A program made the translations under genes and the position numbers. 64,000 nt of DNA from Pseudomonadota bacterium (lineage in GTDB: Bacteria; Pseudomonadota; Gammaproteobacteria; Burkholderiales; Ferrovaceae), in assembly GCA_021798835.1 (NCBI GenBank), contig JAJZBQ010000010.1, forward strand, positions 19,996 to 83,995, given 5' to 3'. Shown here in pieces: positions 30,261 to 40,505 of this stretch (the first letter of the stretch is position 1; every line of letters begins with the position of its first letter). The notes under the pieces were generated by a model, which saw only the letters and a program-made list of their open reading frames with translations, searched no databases and was not told where the DNA came from.

Positions 30261-31194
30261 GGAAGACTCGCGCCTGTTTTTGATGGGACCCACCGCCAGC
30301 GGAAAAACGGCGCTGGCCTGTCATCTGGCGACATACTTGCCGATAGAACTGGTAAATGTCGATTCAGCCAGTGTCTATCGCGGGCTCGATATTGGGGCGG
30401 CCAAGCCAGATAGGGAGACTCTTCGTCGTTTTCCTCACCACTTGATGGATTGTGTGGACCCCGATGACGCATACTCGGCGGCACGTTTTGTCGAAGATGC
30501 ACAACGCGTGATGTCGCAAATTCAGGCGCGTGGGCATATCCCGCTGTTGGTTGGGGGAACCCCGTTATATTTTCGGGCATTGCAATCGGGCCTATCGGTG
30601 TTGCCGGCGGCAGATGCGCAGATACGCCGCGCCATCGAGGAAGAGGCGGCTCGTGTGGGTTGGCCCGCTTTGCATGCGCTCCTGGCCGAATGTGATCCGG
30701 AAACTGCGCGACGGCTGGCTCCCCATGATCGTCAACGTATACAACGTGCGTTGGAAGTATGGCGCTTGACGGGGCGTACTTTGTCGGATTGGCATCGTGA
30801 AGCGGTGGCAGTGTGTTCCCCGCGAACGCTGACTCTGGGTCTTCTGCCTGGACAGCGACAGGGATTACATGAACGCATTGCGCAGCGTTTTGATCAGATG
30901 CTGGCGCAAGGGTTGGTCGAAGAGGTGCGTCGTTTGCGTCGGGATTATCCGAATTTGTGCGCTGATCATCCTGCCATGCGTGCCGTGGGGTACCGTCAGG
31001 TATGGCAATATCTGGATGGTGAGTTGAGTGCCGTGGAAATGCGTGAGCGAGGAATTATCGCGACGCGACAACTGGCGCGTCGTCAACTGACCTGGTTGCG
31101 ACACTGGCCGGATCTGGTCGGTCTGGATCCGGATATCCCGGGTTGGCAAGAGGAGGCACTTGCCCGGGTCAGAAAGTTTCTCTATGAAGAGTGA
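30250..31194 (+). CDS. miaA: tRNA dimethylallyltransferase MiaA
   Basis: About 314 residues from GTG 30250, which overlaps the mutL end; earlier ATG codons at 30142 and 30196 only shadow mutL. P-loop GPTASGKTALA, then VNVDSASVYRGLDIGAAKP, HHLMDCVDPDDAYSAARF and the DRQRIQRALEVW block are canonical. It adds the dimethylallyl group to A37 of UNN-decoding tRNAs. hfq, often next in other genomes, is absent. The end overlaps the convergent xseA by 13 bases. Confidence 0.93.
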   Translation: MDDKEDSRLFLMGPTASGKTALACHLATYLPIELVNVDSASVYRGLDIGAAKPDRETLRRFPHHLMDCVDPDDAYSAARFVEDAQRVMSQIQARGHIPLLVGGTPLYFRALQSGLSVLPAADAQIRRAIEEEAARVGWPALHALLAECDPETARRLAPHDRQRIQRALEVWRLTGRTLSDWHREAVAVCSPRTLTLGLLPGQRQGLHERIAQRFDQMLAQGLVEEVRRLRRDYPNLCADHPAMRAVGYRQVWQYLDGELSAVEMRERGIIATRQLARRQLTWLRHWPDLVGLDPDIPGWQEEALARVRKFLYEE

Positions 31195-32570
31195 GCCTCG
31201 GGGAGAATTTCGGCCTGGCGTGTCCCATTGGACAAGATAAGTGAAACGTGTTGTCGGGTTTTCAGAGACTCGACCTGATCGATGATATGGCCCTGCTGAT
31301 CCTGAATCAGGGCATAACCACGCCCCAGAATGGCATGTGGACTGAGGAGATTCAGGGATTGGGCCAGGTGGTCCAGGTGCTGGTGTTTTACTCTGAAATG
31401 GTATTGGGTGGCCAGTTGCCAGCGCTGGGTCGTATCATTCAGATGTTGTCGCAGCACCAGTGGGAGTTGCCGATTCAGCATTTGCCAGCGTTGATGAAGG
31501 TGGGCCAGTTGCCGTTGCTGCAGCAACACCTGTTGACCTGGGTGTACCAGCCGTTGTGCCTGTTGTTCCAGATGATGTCGCTGTGTTTCCCAGTAACGTC
31601 GTTGAGCCTGTTCCCAGCGTAGGCGCAGGGTGTCTCCTTGCAAGGTGGCGCGTTCCAGGCGACGTTGGGTGGCTTGACGCTGGCGTTGAGCCAGTTGATG
31701 TAGTTGTCGCTGTAACCCGGTCCATTCCGGATGGACCAGTTCTGCTGCGGCGGTGGGGGTGGGAGCGCGGTGATCGGCCACGAAATCAGCCAGGGTGAAA
31801 TCGGTTTCATGACCGATGCCACTGATGACGGGTAACGTGCAACAAAACAAGGCTTCCACCACGGGAGGTTCATTAAACGCCCAGAGATCTTCCATGCTTC
31901 CACCCCCACGGCATAACAGCAATACCTCGGCATCACGCCGTTGCCCGGCAAGGGTCAGGACACGTGCGATTTCGTCGGCAGCCCCGACCCCCTGGACCGG
32001 GATTGGGTAGAGAATGAGGTTGACTTGGGGGGCGCGGCGCTTCAGGGTGGTTACGATATCACGCCAGGCGGCTCCTGCCGGTGAAGTCAAAACGCCCACG
32101 CTGCGGGGAAAGGGCGGGAGGGGGCGTTTACGTGCCTCGTCAAAATAACCTTCTGTGGCAAAACGCTGTTTAAGACGGTTAAAGGCTTCGAACAGGGCCC
32201 CTTGACCCGCAGGGCGCAGGGCTTCCACCAGAATCTGACAGGTGCCATTGGGCGCGTAGTAGGAGAGAGTGCCGCGCAGTCTTACCGCCAGGCCGTTGGC
32301 GGGTCGTATGGCGCTGGCATTTTGGCGAAAGCGGAACATGACACAGCGGATCTGTGCCTGTGCTTCCTTCAGGTTGAAATACCAATGCCCAGATGTTGCT
32401 TCAGTGAAATTGGATATTTCTCCATGAATCCAGCAGGCGGGAAGCGTGTTTTCCAGTACGGCTTGTAGTCGTTGAGTGTATTCGGTGACACTCAGGTCAT
32501 TGTCATTCGGGCCGGACATTTTATCGGTAGTCGGAGAGGTTGGTGAGTGGGTTTGCATAAAATAGGGCAT
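31182..32570 (-). CDS. xseA: Exodeoxyribonuclease VII large subunit
   Basis: 462 residues. An N-terminal OB fold starts LSVTEYTQRLQAVLENTLPACWIHGEISNFTEATSGHWYFNLKEAQAQIRCVMF. The catalytic domain has SPAGAAWRDIVTTLKRR, LLCRGGGSMEDLWAFN and GIGHETDFTLADFVADHRAPTPTAAAE. A long Gln/Arg/His-rich coiled coil and the GRGYALIQ motif end the protein. It degrades single-stranded DNA with XseB, whose gene is not here. The start is uncertain: ATG 32519 would remove 17 low-complexity residues. Confidence 0.94.
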   Translation of the reverse strand: MPYFMQTHSPTSPTTDKMSGPNDNDLSVTEYTQRLQAVLENTLPACWIHGEISNFTEATSGHWYFNLKEAQAQIRCVMFRFRQNASAIRPANGLAVRLRGTLSYYAPNGTCQILVEALRPAGQGALFEAFNRLKQRFATEGYFDEARKRPLPPFPRSVGVLTSPAGAAWRDIVTTLKRRAPQVNLILYPIPVQGVGAADEIARVLTLAGQRRDAEVLLLCRGGGSMEDLWAFNEPPVVEALFCCTLPVISGIGHETDFTLADFVADHRAPTPTAAAELVHPEWTGLQRQLHQLAQRQRQATQRRLERATLQGDTLRLRWEQAQRRYWETQRHHLEQQAQRLVHPGQQVLLQQRQLAHLHQRWQMLNRQLPLVLRQHLNDTTQRWQLATQYHFRVKHQHLDHLAQSLNLLSPHAILGRGYALIQDQQGHIIDQVESLKTRQHVSLILSNGTRQAEILPEAHSS

Positions 32571-32853
32571 AGAGGCTGGTGGGCTTGGGTTTTACAGAAA
32601 TTAAGAATTGTCAAGGATTTTTGGTGAGCAAGCGGGTTGGGCAAAAATTCATCGACGCAAGAAAAGTGTAACAAAGTTATAGAGTTGAAGTGAGTCTCGG
32701 AGCCTTCCTCACAAACTTATCCACAAAGATTGTGGAAAACCACGATACCCTTCTCGACAGAGTACCGGGAGGGTATTTGGACAAAACACCTCCTCGCCAA
32801 CAGGAGGGTAATCCTTTAAACTGGAGTGTAACTGAATCTGATGAGAGGTTGCT

Positions 32854-33456
32854 GTGGAACTGGCGGGATGGCAGGCAGGTTGGCCGAGTGGATTATTGCT
32901 TTTGGTTTCGGTGGTGGCCGTGGCCATTATTGTGGAACGCTCGATGTTTTTGCGTGTGAGCCGGGTATTACCCCGGGGTTTGCTGGAGCAAACCTTGGCG
33001 GCCCTGGTGCAGCGTGAGCGGTTGCCGGAGTTGGTTCAACGCTTGGATCAAGGGGCACCGCTGGCGCGTGTTTTTGCTGCCGGGTTGCGCAATGAACGGC
33101 ATTCCCGGGAAGTCATGAAGGAGGCCATCGAAGAAGCAGGACGAGCGGTGGTAGTGGAATTGGAACAGCGGGTGGGCCTTCTGGGAACCTTGGCATCCGT
33201 CAGCCCACTGTTGGGTTTGCTGGGTACCGTGTGGGGCATGATTACGCTCTTTCGGGGAGGAGCGGTGAATGACATGACTCGTATTTCAGAGGGAATTGCG
33301 GTGGCACTTTACAACACTGCTTTTGGCTTGATGGTGGCCATTCCGGCGTTGATTTTCTATCGCGTGTTTCGAGGGCGTATCGAACGATTGGCCAGTGATA
33401 TGGAACAGCAGGCGATCAAGTTGGTGGAAGTGCTGCATGGGGATCGCCAGCCATGA
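32854..33456 (+). CDS. exbB: MotA/TolQ/ExbB proton channel family protein
   Basis: 200 residues from GTG 32854, with GAGAGG upstream. TM1 lies at about 10-30 (PSGLLLLVSVVAVAIIVERSMFL). A large cytoplasmic helical region follows, then TM2/TM3 with the family motif LASVSPLLGLLGTVWGMITLF and a last segment GIAVALYNTAFGLMVAIPALIFY. It forms a proton channel with ExbD that energises outer-membrane TonB-dependent uptake or Tol function. The 283-base gap before it shows no clear promoter. Confidence 0.88.
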   Translation: MELAGWQAGWPSGLLLLVSVVAVAIIVERSMFLRVSRVLPRGLLEQTLAALVQRERLPELVQRLDQGAPLARVFAAGLRNERHSREVMKEAIEEAGRAVVVELEQRVGLLGTLASVSPLLGLLGTVWGMITLFRGGAVNDMTRISEGIAVALYNTAFGLMVAIPALIFYRVFRGRIERLASDMEQQAIKLVEVLHGDRQP

Positions 33457-33857
33457 ATTTTCGGCGCGGCTGGTTGACGGATGAACCGGAGATCAACTTG
33501 ATTCCGATGATTGACATTCTGCTGGTCATCGTGATCTTTTTGATGGTGTCGACCCAGTTGCGTTCTGATCGTGGATTGGCTTTGCAATTGCCCCCTGGTG
33601 GGCATCCGCAGTTTCAGGCACGGCGCCCTCATGAGGTCAGTCTGAAGCAGAATGGCGATATTCTGGTAGATGGGGTGGCGATTGGTTCGCAACCATCAGT
33701 ATTACGCCAACGGTTGGTACATTGGGGGGCGGATACCAGTGCTCCTGTTATCGTGGCTGCCGACGCACGGAGCAGTCATGGTCAGGTTATGGCTGTGCTT
33801 GATTTGTTGCAACAATCCGGGTATCGCCATCTGGTTTTGCGTACGATGGGTCCCTGA
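33453..33857 (+). CDS. exbD: ExbD/TolR family protein
   Basis: 134 residues, one TM near residues 14-35 (EINLIPMIDILLVIVIFLMVST) with the conserved proton-path aspartate in PMIDILL. A periplasmic domain follows, with EVSLKQNGDILVDG and PVIVAADARSSHGQVMAVLDLLQQSG. It overlaps exbB by four bases and lpxK starts directly after its stop. The exbB-exbD-lpxK-kdsB string is common in proteobacteria. Confidence 0.9.
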   Translation: MNFRRGWLTDEPEINLIPMIDILLVIVIFLMVSTQLRSDRGLALQLPPGGHPQFQARRPHEVSLKQNGDILVDGVAIGSQPSVLRQRLVHWGADTSAPVIVAADARSSHGQVMAVLDLLQQSGYRHLVLRTMGP

Positions 33858-34874
33858 GTGTTGCGGCGTTGGTTGGAAACCACCCTGGTCAGCCATTGGT
33901 ATCGGCCGCAGCGCAGTATTCTGGTCTGGTTGTTGATGCCGCTAAGTCTGTTGGTAGCGGGATATTTACGCTGGCGTCCAGCGGTGGAACGTACCAGGTT
34001 ACGGGTTCCTGTGGTGGTGGTAGGTAATTTGACGGTGGGAGGAACGGGGAAGACCCCGCTGACTCGTGCGTTGGTGGAGTTTTTTCGGACGCATGGTTGG
34101 TCACCGGGAGTGATCAGTCGTGGCTATGGAGGGTGTAGCAAGGATCCACGACCCGTTGCCATGGGGGATGATCCACGAATGGTCGGCGATGAACCGTTGT
34201 TGCTGGTTCAGGACGGGGTGCCGGTGTGGGTGGGACGGGAACGTGTGTTGGTGGGTCAGTCATTGTTGACGGCCCATCCATCGGTGGATCTGTTGATTTG
34301 CGATGATGGATTGCAGCATCGTGCGCTTCTGCCCACCGTGAGCCTGGCAGTGATCGATGGCCGTCGTGGTTGGGGCAATGGAGCGCTGCTCCCGGCAGGG
34401 CCTCTGCGTGAATCCCTGAATCGATTGAAGACACTGGATGCCGTGGTCATCAATCGAGGCTTTGCGGATGAACCCTACCAGATTCCGGTGAGAGTTCTGA
34501 ATCCTTTCCTGATGACATTGGAAGCGTGCGAGTGGGTCAATCTGGAAGATGGAACTCGGGTGGGTTTGGAATATTTTTCTGGGCGGTCCTGTGTTGCCTT
34601 GGCGGGAATCGGCCATCCAGAGCGTTTTTTTAATCAACTTCCACGGTGGGGGATTGTGGCGGAAACCCATACCTTTTCGGATCATCATGCCTATCGTCGT
34701 GAGGACTTGCCGGATTTGCAGGGGCGACCTTTGTTGATGACCGAGAAAGATGCGATAAAATGGAGTCGGTTGGGTCTTGTCGAGGCTTGGTATTTGCGTA
34801 TCCAGGCTCATCTGGATCTCGCATTGATGGAACATCTCCTCTCACAATTGGTGCTCAAGGATTCTCATGGATAA
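33858..34874 (+). CDS. lpxK: Tetraacyldisaccharide 4'-kinase LpxK
   Basis: 338 residues from GTG 33858. An N-terminal membrane-associated helix ([20 protein letters not shown]) precedes the P-loop [81 protein letters not shown] and MTEKDAIKW follow. It phosphorylates the 4' position of the lipid A disaccharide at the inner membrane. Confidence 0.95.
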   Translation: MLRRWLETTLVSHWYRPQRSILVWLLMPLSLLVAGYLRWRPAVERTRLRVPVVVVGNLTVGGTGKTPLTRALVEFFRTHGWSPGVISRGYGGCSKDPRPVAMGDDPRMVGDEPLLLVQDGVPVWVGRERVLVGQSLLTAHPSVDLLICDDGLQHRALLPTVSLAVIDGRRGWGNGALLPAGPLRESLNRLKTLDAVVINRGFADEPYQIPVRVLNPFLMTLEACEWVNLEDGTRVGLEYFSGRSCVALAGIGHPERFFNQLPRWGIVAETHTFSDHHAYRREDLPDLQGRPLLMTEKDAIKWSRLGLVEAWYLRIQAHLDLALMEHLLSQLVLKDSHG

Positions 34875-35046
34875 GCGGCTGCTGGAAATCATCGTCTGCC
34901 CCCTTTGCAAAGGGCCGCTGCTCTATCGACCAAATCGTCAGGAATTGGTGTGTTCTCCATGCCGGTTGGCGTATCCGGTGCGTGAGGATATTCCGGTGAT
35001 GTTGGAAGGGGATGCCAGGCATCTCGATGACATGGAGAATCCGTGA
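34867..35046 (+). CDS. Trm112 family zinc-ribbon protein
   Basis: A 59-residue protein starting at ATG 34867, eight bases inside the lpxK end. It begins [18 protein letters not shown] and has a second pair of cysteines in [20 protein letters not shown], the CPxCK...C-x2-C ribbon of the Trm112/YcaR family. It is placed between lpxK and kdsB as in many proteobacteria. Its stop overlaps the kdsB GTG start (GTGA). The role is unproven; members help activate methyltransferases. Confidence 0.9.
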   Translation: MDKRLLEIIVCPLCKGPLLYRPNRQELVCSPCRLAYPVREDIPVMLEGDARHLDDMENP

Positions 35047-35846
35047 ACCACAATTTTATGGCCGTAGTGCCCGCACGTCTTTCATCTTCCCGGCTTCCGC
35101 GCAAGGTTCTGGCTGATATCGGGGGGGTGCCCATGGTGTTGCATTGTGCACAACGAGCGCTTGATAGTGGAGCAGAGGAAGTGATCGTGGCCACCGATCA
35201 TGAAGAGGTTTACGACGTAGCGCGGCGCGCGGGTTGGACGGTGGTCATGACGGCGGCGCATCATGCCACGGGAACCGATCGGCTGGCAGAAGTCGTGGCG
35301 CAACGTGGATGGGATGATGAGACTCTGGTGGTCAATGTTCAGGGTGATGAGCCGTTGCTGGATCCCTTGACGATTCGGGCAGTGGTGCAACGATTGCAGG
35401 AGCGCCCGCATTGTGCGCTGGCAACGGCCTGCTATGCCATTACCTCGCGGTTTCATCTGGAACAACGTCAAGTTGTCAAGGTGGTTCTCGATCAACAGGA
35501 TGAAGCACTTTACTTCAGCCGTTCTCCCATTCCCTGGGCGCGCGATGCGTGGTCTTCCGAGGCAAACAGTGAATGGCCAACAGAACTGCCGGCTTGGCAT
35601 CACGTTGGGTTGTATGCTTATCGGGCAGGGTTCCTGCGAAAGTTCAGTGGGTGGCCATCGGTTCCTCTGGAGCGTTATGAGGCCCTTGAACAATTGCGGG
35701 CTCTTTGGTACGGGGCTCGTATTGCGGTGGTGCGTCTGGATGGCCCGCCGGCAGCGGGAGTGGATACTCAGGAAGATCTGGAGCGGGTTCGTGGCTTATG
35801 GCCGACCTTTGCGCAGGCTCCTTCAACGCGTATGATGCAAGGATGA
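35043..35846 (+). CDS. kdsB: CMP-Kdo synthetase KdsB
   Basis: 267 residues from GTG 35043. The nucleotidyltransferase motifs are [70 protein letters not shown] and [16 protein letters not shown]. It activates Kdo with CTP before transfer to lipid A. It is coupled to the Trm112 gene by overlap. Confidence 0.95.
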   Translation: MNHNFMAVVPARLSSSRLPRKVLADIGGVPMVLHCAQRALDSGAEEVIVATDHEEVYDVARRAGWTVVMTAAHHATGTDRLAEVVAQRGWDDETLVVNVQGDEPLLDPLTIRAVVQRLQERPHCALATACYAITSRFHLEQRQVVKVVLDQQDEALYFSRSPIPWARDAWSSEANSEWPTELPAWHHVGLYAYRAGFLRKFSGWPSVPLERYEALEQLRALWYGARIAVVRLDGPPAAGVDTQEDLERVRGLWPTFAQAPSTRMMQG

Positions 35847-35871
35847 ATCGTTTACAAAAACAGGAGAAGCC

Positions 35872-36537
35872 ATGCGGCTGATGTTATTGGGGGCCCCAGG
35901 GGCTGGCAAGGGAACGCAGGCGCAATTTGTTCGGGAACATTTCGGGATTCCACAGATTTCGACGGGAGACATGTTGCGCGCGGCCATTCAGGCCGGCAGC
36001 CCCTTGGGGATGGCGGCCAAGCAGGTGATGGAGTCGGGAGGATTGGTGTCCGATGAAATTATCATGGGGTTGGTGCGCGATCGTATCCATGCGCCGGATT
36101 GCGAGTCCGGATATCTGTTTGACGGTTTTCCGCGTACGCTGCCCCAGGCGGAGGGGATGAGACAAGCGGGTATCCGATTGGACTGGGTGGTTGAGATCCA
36201 GGTGCCCGATTCCGATATCATCGAGCGTTTGTCTGGGCGGCGTATTCATCCGGCTTCCGGACGTGTCTACCACATCCGTCACAATCCACCTCGCTTGACA
36301 GGGGTTGATGATGTCACGGGTGAAGCGTTGGTACAGCGTGATGATGATCGCGAGGATATTATCCGCACGCGTTTATCGGTGTATCATGACCAGACACGAC
36401 CTTTGGTGCACTACTATGAAGAGTGGGCTGCTGGGGGGGATCCTCAAGCACCACGAGTGGCCCGGGTTGATGGGACGCGTCCGGTGGATGAGGTGCGCAG
36501 GGAACTGGAGTATTTGCTGGTTCTTGACCGGACATAA
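35872..36537 (+). CDS. adk: Adenylate kinase
   Basis: 221 residues with an AGGAG site before ATG 35872. P-loop [37 protein letters not shown], and the long-form [50 protein letters not shown], which lacks the four zinc cysteines. It balances AMP, ADP and ATP. The phosphofructokinase gene follows by 35 bases. Confidence 0.96.
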   Translation: MRLMLLGAPGAGKGTQAQFVREHFGIPQISTGDMLRAAIQAGSPLGMAAKQVMESGGLVSDEIIMGLVRDRIHAPDCESGYLFDGFPRTLPQAEGMRQAGIRLDWVVEIQVPDSDIIERLSGRRIHPASGRVYHIRHNPPRLTGVDDVTGEALVQRDDDREDIIRTRLSVYHDQTRPLVHYYEEWAAGGDPQAPRVARVDGTRPVDEVRRELEYLLVLDRT

Positions 36538-36572
36538 GAGGTCGTAAGCGATCGGGTAGGAGGAAATAAAAG

Positions 36573-37832
36573 ATGAAGCCACGCCATGCTTTCTACGCAC
36601 AATCAGGAGGTGTGACAGCTGTCATCAATGCCTCAGCCTGTGGAGTGATTGAAACTGCGCGGGCTCATCCAGATCGAATGGGTACGGTCTATGCCGGGTT
36701 GAACGGGATTCTCGGGGCGTTGCATGAGGATCTGATTGACACAGGCAAAGAGTCGACTGAAGCAATTCGAGCGCTGCGCCATACGCCTGCTGGGGCTTTT
36801 GGTTCTGCGCGTTACAAATTGAAGGGTCTGGATGAGAATCGGGCGGAGTACCAGCGTCTGATCGACGTGTTTCGTGCGCACGACATCGGTTATTTCTTTT
36901 ATAACGGTGGGGGAGATTCACAAGACACGGCGCATAAAGTGGCCCAGATGGGGGCGCAGATGGACTATCCCCTGGTGGCCATCGGTATTCCCAAAACGGT
37001 GGACAATGACCTTCCGGTGACGGATTGTTGTCCGGGGTTTGGTTCGGCGGCGAAATATCTGGCGACTTCACTGCGCGAAGCCGCTTGTGATGTGGCTTCC
37101 ATGGCCAGAACCTCGACCCGGGTTTTTATCCTTGAAGTGATGGGTCGCCATGCGGGTTGGTTGACCGCAGCCTGTGGTTTGGCTTTCGAGGCAGCTGAGG
37201 CGGGGCCACTGATTTTGCTGTTTCCGGAAAGGACCTTTGAGCCCCATGCTTTTTTGCAGCGCGTACGGCAGAACGTCAGTCAGCATGGCTATTGTGTGGT
37301 TGCGGTTTCCGAAGGAATTCGCAGTGCCGATGGAAAATTCTTGGCGGAAAGTGGGTTGCGGGATGCCTTTGGTCATGCGCAACTGGGTGGGGTCGCTCCA
37401 CGTTTGGCGCAGTTGATTCGGGATGAATTGGGATTTAAATATCACTGGGCAGTGGCCGACTATCTGCAACGTTCCGCACGTCATCTGGCTTCGAAGACGG
37501 ATGTCAGGCAGGCTTATGCCGTTGGTCGGGCGGCTGTCAGGTTTGCTCTGGAGGGCTACAATTCGATCATGCCAGTCATTCGGCGTAAGTCTGATGAACC
37601 CTATCGCTGGCGTGTTGGAAAGGTTTCGCTGGGTCAAGTGGCCAATCAGGAGCGACCCGTTCCTGCAGACTACATCAGTTCGGATGGGTTTGCCATCACG
37701 GATGCAGCGCGTACCTATTTGAGGCCGCTGATCGAAGGCGAAGACTATCCGCCTTACCGGTCGGGCTTGCCCGATTACGTGCGCCTGAAAAACCTTCTCG
37801 TGGCGCGTCGTTTGCCCCCCTTTACATCATAG
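36573..37832 (+). CDS. pfp: Pyrophosphate-dependent phosphofructokinase
   Basis: 419 residues of the PFK superfamily, with GGAGG before the ATG. The phosphoryl-donor loop reads YNGGGDSQDT (about residues 110-119): the aspartate at the position where ATP enzymes have glycine, and the lysine in GIPKTVDNDLP, both favour PPi over ATP. EVMGRHAGWLTAACGL contacts the sugar. It interconverts fructose 6-phosphate and the 1,6-bisphosphate reversibly. Donor choice is read from these residues and not measured. Confidence 0.88.
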   Translation: MKPRHAFYAQSGGVTAVINASACGVIETARAHPDRMGTVYAGLNGILGALHEDLIDTGKESTEAIRALRHTPAGAFGSARYKLKGLDENRAEYQRLIDVFRAHDIGYFFYNGGGDSQDTAHKVAQMGAQMDYPLVAIGIPKTVDNDLPVTDCCPGFGSAAKYLATSLREAACDVASMARTSTRVFILEVMGRHAGWLTAACGLAFEAAEAGPLILLFPERTFEPHAFLQRVRQNVSQHGYCVVAVSEGIRSADGKFLAESGLRDAFGHAQLGGVAPRLAQLIRDELGFKYHWAVADYLQRSARHLASKTDVRQAYAVGRAAVRFALEGYNSIMPVIRRKSDEPYRWRVGKVSLGQVANQERPVPADYISSDGFAITDAARTYLRPLIEGEDYPPYRSGLPDYVRLKNLLVARRLPPFTS

Positions 37833-37985
37833 GGCTATTTGCAATCTGTTGTTCAAAGGCTGGTTTCTGGGTCGAGTGGTCACTCGCCGCGTCCACTCAC
37901 CGCCAGGTCTTCGGCCTGAGCGGCCCTTGGTCAGTCTCTTGATGTCTGGCGGCAAGGTACCCGTAACCCGCCCTTCAACCAGGGA

Positions 37986-38567
37986 TTACCCCGAGCGGAA
38001 TTTGGCGGGGATGGACACATGGCCGACTTCATAAAATTGCACGTTCGCTCGATCGAAAAATTCCTGATACTTCAACCAAAGTCGGAAACGTACCAAGGTC
38101 CAGGAACTCGGCTCGAAACCAACAATGGCTCCCAGTGCGCCACCGTTTTCGACATCGTCCCACACCCTTTCAGTTTCTGCCTTTTGTAGGTCGGAGAGTA
38201 CGGTATGGGGGGTAATCTGTACAATCTCGCGCGTTGCGCAGACTGCTCCAGCATGTGTCGGAAGCAATTTCGACTCCCATACCGACCACGTCTTTATTGA
38301 AGGCCAGCCGAAGGATGCCGTCAAGGCAGCAAAACCGCTGCTACTGAGAAAGCGGTTCATCCCTTCGGCGCTTTCCCATAGATAGAAAGGCGCGTAGATG
38401 TTTTCATAGGCATGGCGCTGCCCTTGAGCGCGTCGGGCGAACAAAAAGGCCTTGAAAACGAGCAATGGAAAATCGTCCATCAAATGCCCCTTGGTCGCAA
38501 TTCGCTCCAGAATGACAGACATATCGTAGTCGGCCGGGAGAGTGAAACTGTATTGCATCGCCAACAT
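37986..38567 (-). CDS. DUF4865 family protein
   Basis: 193 residues starting MLAMQYSFTLPADYDMSVI. The motifs GHLMDDFPLLVFKAFL, NIYAPFYLWESAEGMNRFL and SWTLVRFRLW are those of DUF4865. No enzymatic role is established for the family, whose fold resembles dimeric alpha/beta-barrel proteins. The gene is divergent from a LysR regulator 196 bases away, the usual arrangement, so it is probably the regulated target. The gap 37833-37985 after the phosphofructokinase gene shows no clear terminator. Confidence 0.75.
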   Translation of the reverse strand: MLAMQYSFTLPADYDMSVILERIATKGHLMDDFPLLVFKAFLFARRAQGQRHAYENIYAPFYLWESAEGMNRFLSSSGFAALTASFGWPSIKTWSVWESKLLPTHAGAVCATREIVQITPHTVLSDLQKAETERVWDDVENGGALGAIVGFEPSSWTLVRFRLWLKYQEFFDRANVQFYEVGHVSIPAKFRSG

Positions 38568-38763
38568 TTTGCCTCCGTTTAGTGGGTCTCAGTCATTGAC
38601 AACCATGGTTGCGACGCCATCGCCAAATGACCATCCATCCAACTCTGTAGTGCCAATTACCTGGCTTCTCCTTGGTTGAATATGAACTTGACAGCGTGAT
38701 GATATCAAGGAAAGATAATCCTAAATATCAGAAAATACTGAACAGACAGTTCCAAAAATATGG

Positions 38764-39702
38764 ATGATTAAAATGAGGCGGTTAACATTTGACCTAGATG
38801 TACTGCGCAGTTTCGTACTCGGCATCGAACTGGGTGGTTTTGCCAAGGCAGCCGACCGCCTAGGACGTTCCACGTCTGCTGTAAGTGCACAACTGAAGAA
38901 ACTAGAAGACCAAGTGGATGAACCTATTCTGCGCAGGTCTGGACGCAGCATGGTGCTCACTCCTACCGGCGAAACGCTCTTCACTTATGCCAAACGCCTG
39001 CTCGAACTGAACGATGAAGCCGCGACTGCGGTACGGGGTACGGGAATAGAGGGCTGCGTGAGGCTTGGCTTGCAGGAAGACTTTGGCGAACATCTCCTGA
39101 CGGGAGTTCTCGGTAGTTTCGCCCGTGCCCATCCGCGCATCCGCATCGAGGCACGGGTGGCGCGCAACGCGGAGTTGCTGGATCTTGTCTCGAGCGGGCG
39201 CCTTGATCTTGCACTGGCTTGGGGTTCAGGGAAAAGCACCCCTTATAGCCAATTCGTTGCCTCGCTACCGATGCACTGGATCGGGAGGGCTGATTGGACA
39301 TACACGGCCAACAACGAACCCCTGCCCTTGGTCGCGTTTGAGTCGCCCTGCATCATGCGAAGCGCGGCGACCGATGCGCTCGACCGCGCCGCTGTTCCAT
39401 GGCGCCTTGCATTCACCAGTCCTAGCCTGAGCGGCATTTGGGCTGCTGCAGGTGCTGGCCTCGGCATCACTGTCCGCACCCAAGTCGGACTCCCTAAAGA
39501 TCTGTCTTTGCTCAATGGCTTGCCGGAATTGCCAAAGATAAGCTTGGTACTACACCAGGCCGAATCCAAACCGACACAACCCGTGAGTCGGCTAGCAGAA
39601 ATACTGCTGGCTAACCTGAACGACGTGCTTGCTCCCAACAAAGAAAGAGCGACCTTCTCTCGATTTGAGTACAGCAATGCTCTGGAATTTGATTACCAGT
39701 AA
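38764..39702 (+). CDS. LysR family transcriptional regulator
   Basis: 312 residues. The N-terminal winged helix is LDVLRSFVLGIELGGFAKAADRLGRSTSAVSAQLKKLEDQVDEPIL, and the substrate-binding domain has GLQEDFGEHLLTGVLGSFARAHPRIRIEA and the GLGITVRTQ hinge. It probably controls the divergent DUF4865 gene. ATG 38773 (MRRLTFDLD) is an equally possible start. The inducer is unknown. Confidence 0.88.
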   Translation: MIKMRRLTFDLDVLRSFVLGIELGGFAKAADRLGRSTSAVSAQLKKLEDQVDEPILRRSGRSMVLTPTGETLFTYAKRLLELNDEAATAVRGTGIEGCVRLGLQEDFGEHLLTGVLGSFARAHPRIRIEARVARNAELLDLVSSGRLDLALAWGSGKSTPYSQFVASLPMHWIGRADWTYTANNEPLPLVAFESPCIMRSAATDALDRAAVPWRLAFTSPSLSGIWAAAGAGLGITVRTQVGLPKDLSLLNGLPELPKISLVLHQAESKPTQPVSRLAEILLANLNDVLAPNKERATFSRFEYSNALEFDYQ

Positions 39703-40061
39703 TCGCAGCGGTATCCCATCTTATAGTGGCCGTTCTCAAGATACTCGTATGACTGCTCCGGGCACGGAGTACTCATTTGTGGTCGTCACCGAAAGCGGTC
39801 ACTGGCGGTCACGTGGCGAAATCGAATGACGGCTTCGTGACGGATGCCTGAATACGTACTCGGTGCCCTGAGCCGACCTTGCCGTTTCCAGAACCTACGG
39901 CAAGAACCGCCTCGTTGCTGCCGAACAACTTTCGGGGGCTCCTAAGGCAGGTTCCAGAAGTTAACCGGACGCTCAATTCCCTCATATATCGACTGCGAAT
40001 CGGCCTGAATTCACAGTGGCAAATTGACATGACTCGGGGGGCAAAGCGTCCGTCACGGTAA
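39703..40061 (+). other. Gene-poor stretch after the LysR gene
   Basis: 359 bases without a convincing gene. GGTC(A/G)TCAC-like words recur near 39780-39815. A 73-codon minus-strand frame at 39809-40030 has no recognisable content. It may be debris from a past rearrangement. Confidence 0.3.
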
Positions 40062-40427
40062 CTAAGACTCGCTAGTCAACTCTGCCCATTCCTCATCAGT
40101 AAATACGCGTGAGCGCGTATGGAATGCCTTACCTTCAGGTCCTTCAAGGGAGAAGGTGCCGCCATGCCCCTCAATGACATCAATGATGAGTTGCGTATGC
40201 TTCCAGTATTCGTACTGTGACTTGCTCATGTAGAAGGGGCAGCCACCGATATTGCCAAGGTATTCATCACCGGGGCCAATCGTCAGCTCTCCGGGCAAGT
40301 AACAATTGGCAGCGCTGTTGTCGCAGCACCCACCGGATTGATGAAACATTAACTCACTGCCATGCTTCTGCTTGAGAAATTCGATCAGCTCAAGCGTCGC
40401 TTCTGTCGCGATGACTTTATCAACCAT
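40062..40427 (-). CDS. DUF779 domain protein
   Basis: 121 residues with the cysteine-rich core FHQSGGCCDNSAANCYLPGEL and GDEYLGNIGGCPFYMSKSQYEYWKHTQLIIDV, both diagnostic of DUF779. A good ribosome site (AAGGAGAGGAC) precedes the ATG. It follows the aldehyde dehydrogenase gene by 78 bases on the same strand, the standard pairing for this family. It probably assists the dehydrogenase or handles the same aldehyde; its chemistry is not known to me. Confidence 0.88.
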   Translation of the reverse strand: MVDKVIATEATLELIEFLKQKHGSELMFHQSGGCCDNSAANCYLPGELTIGPGDEYLGNIGGCPFYMSKSQYEYWKHTQLIIDVIEGHGGTFSLEGPEGKAFHTRSRVFTDEEWAELTSES

Positions 40428-40505
40428 GTCCTCTCCTTCTAAAAGCGGGAGCGGTTGCCCGCCTCCGCGAAACGCCTTGGCATTTTGCCTCGGCGAGGAG
40501 GAGAA

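Noticed and set aside
32690..32959. An 89-codon frame before exbB
   Set aside because: It overlaps the exbB start in another frame, lacks a ribosome site and has no protein-like pattern.
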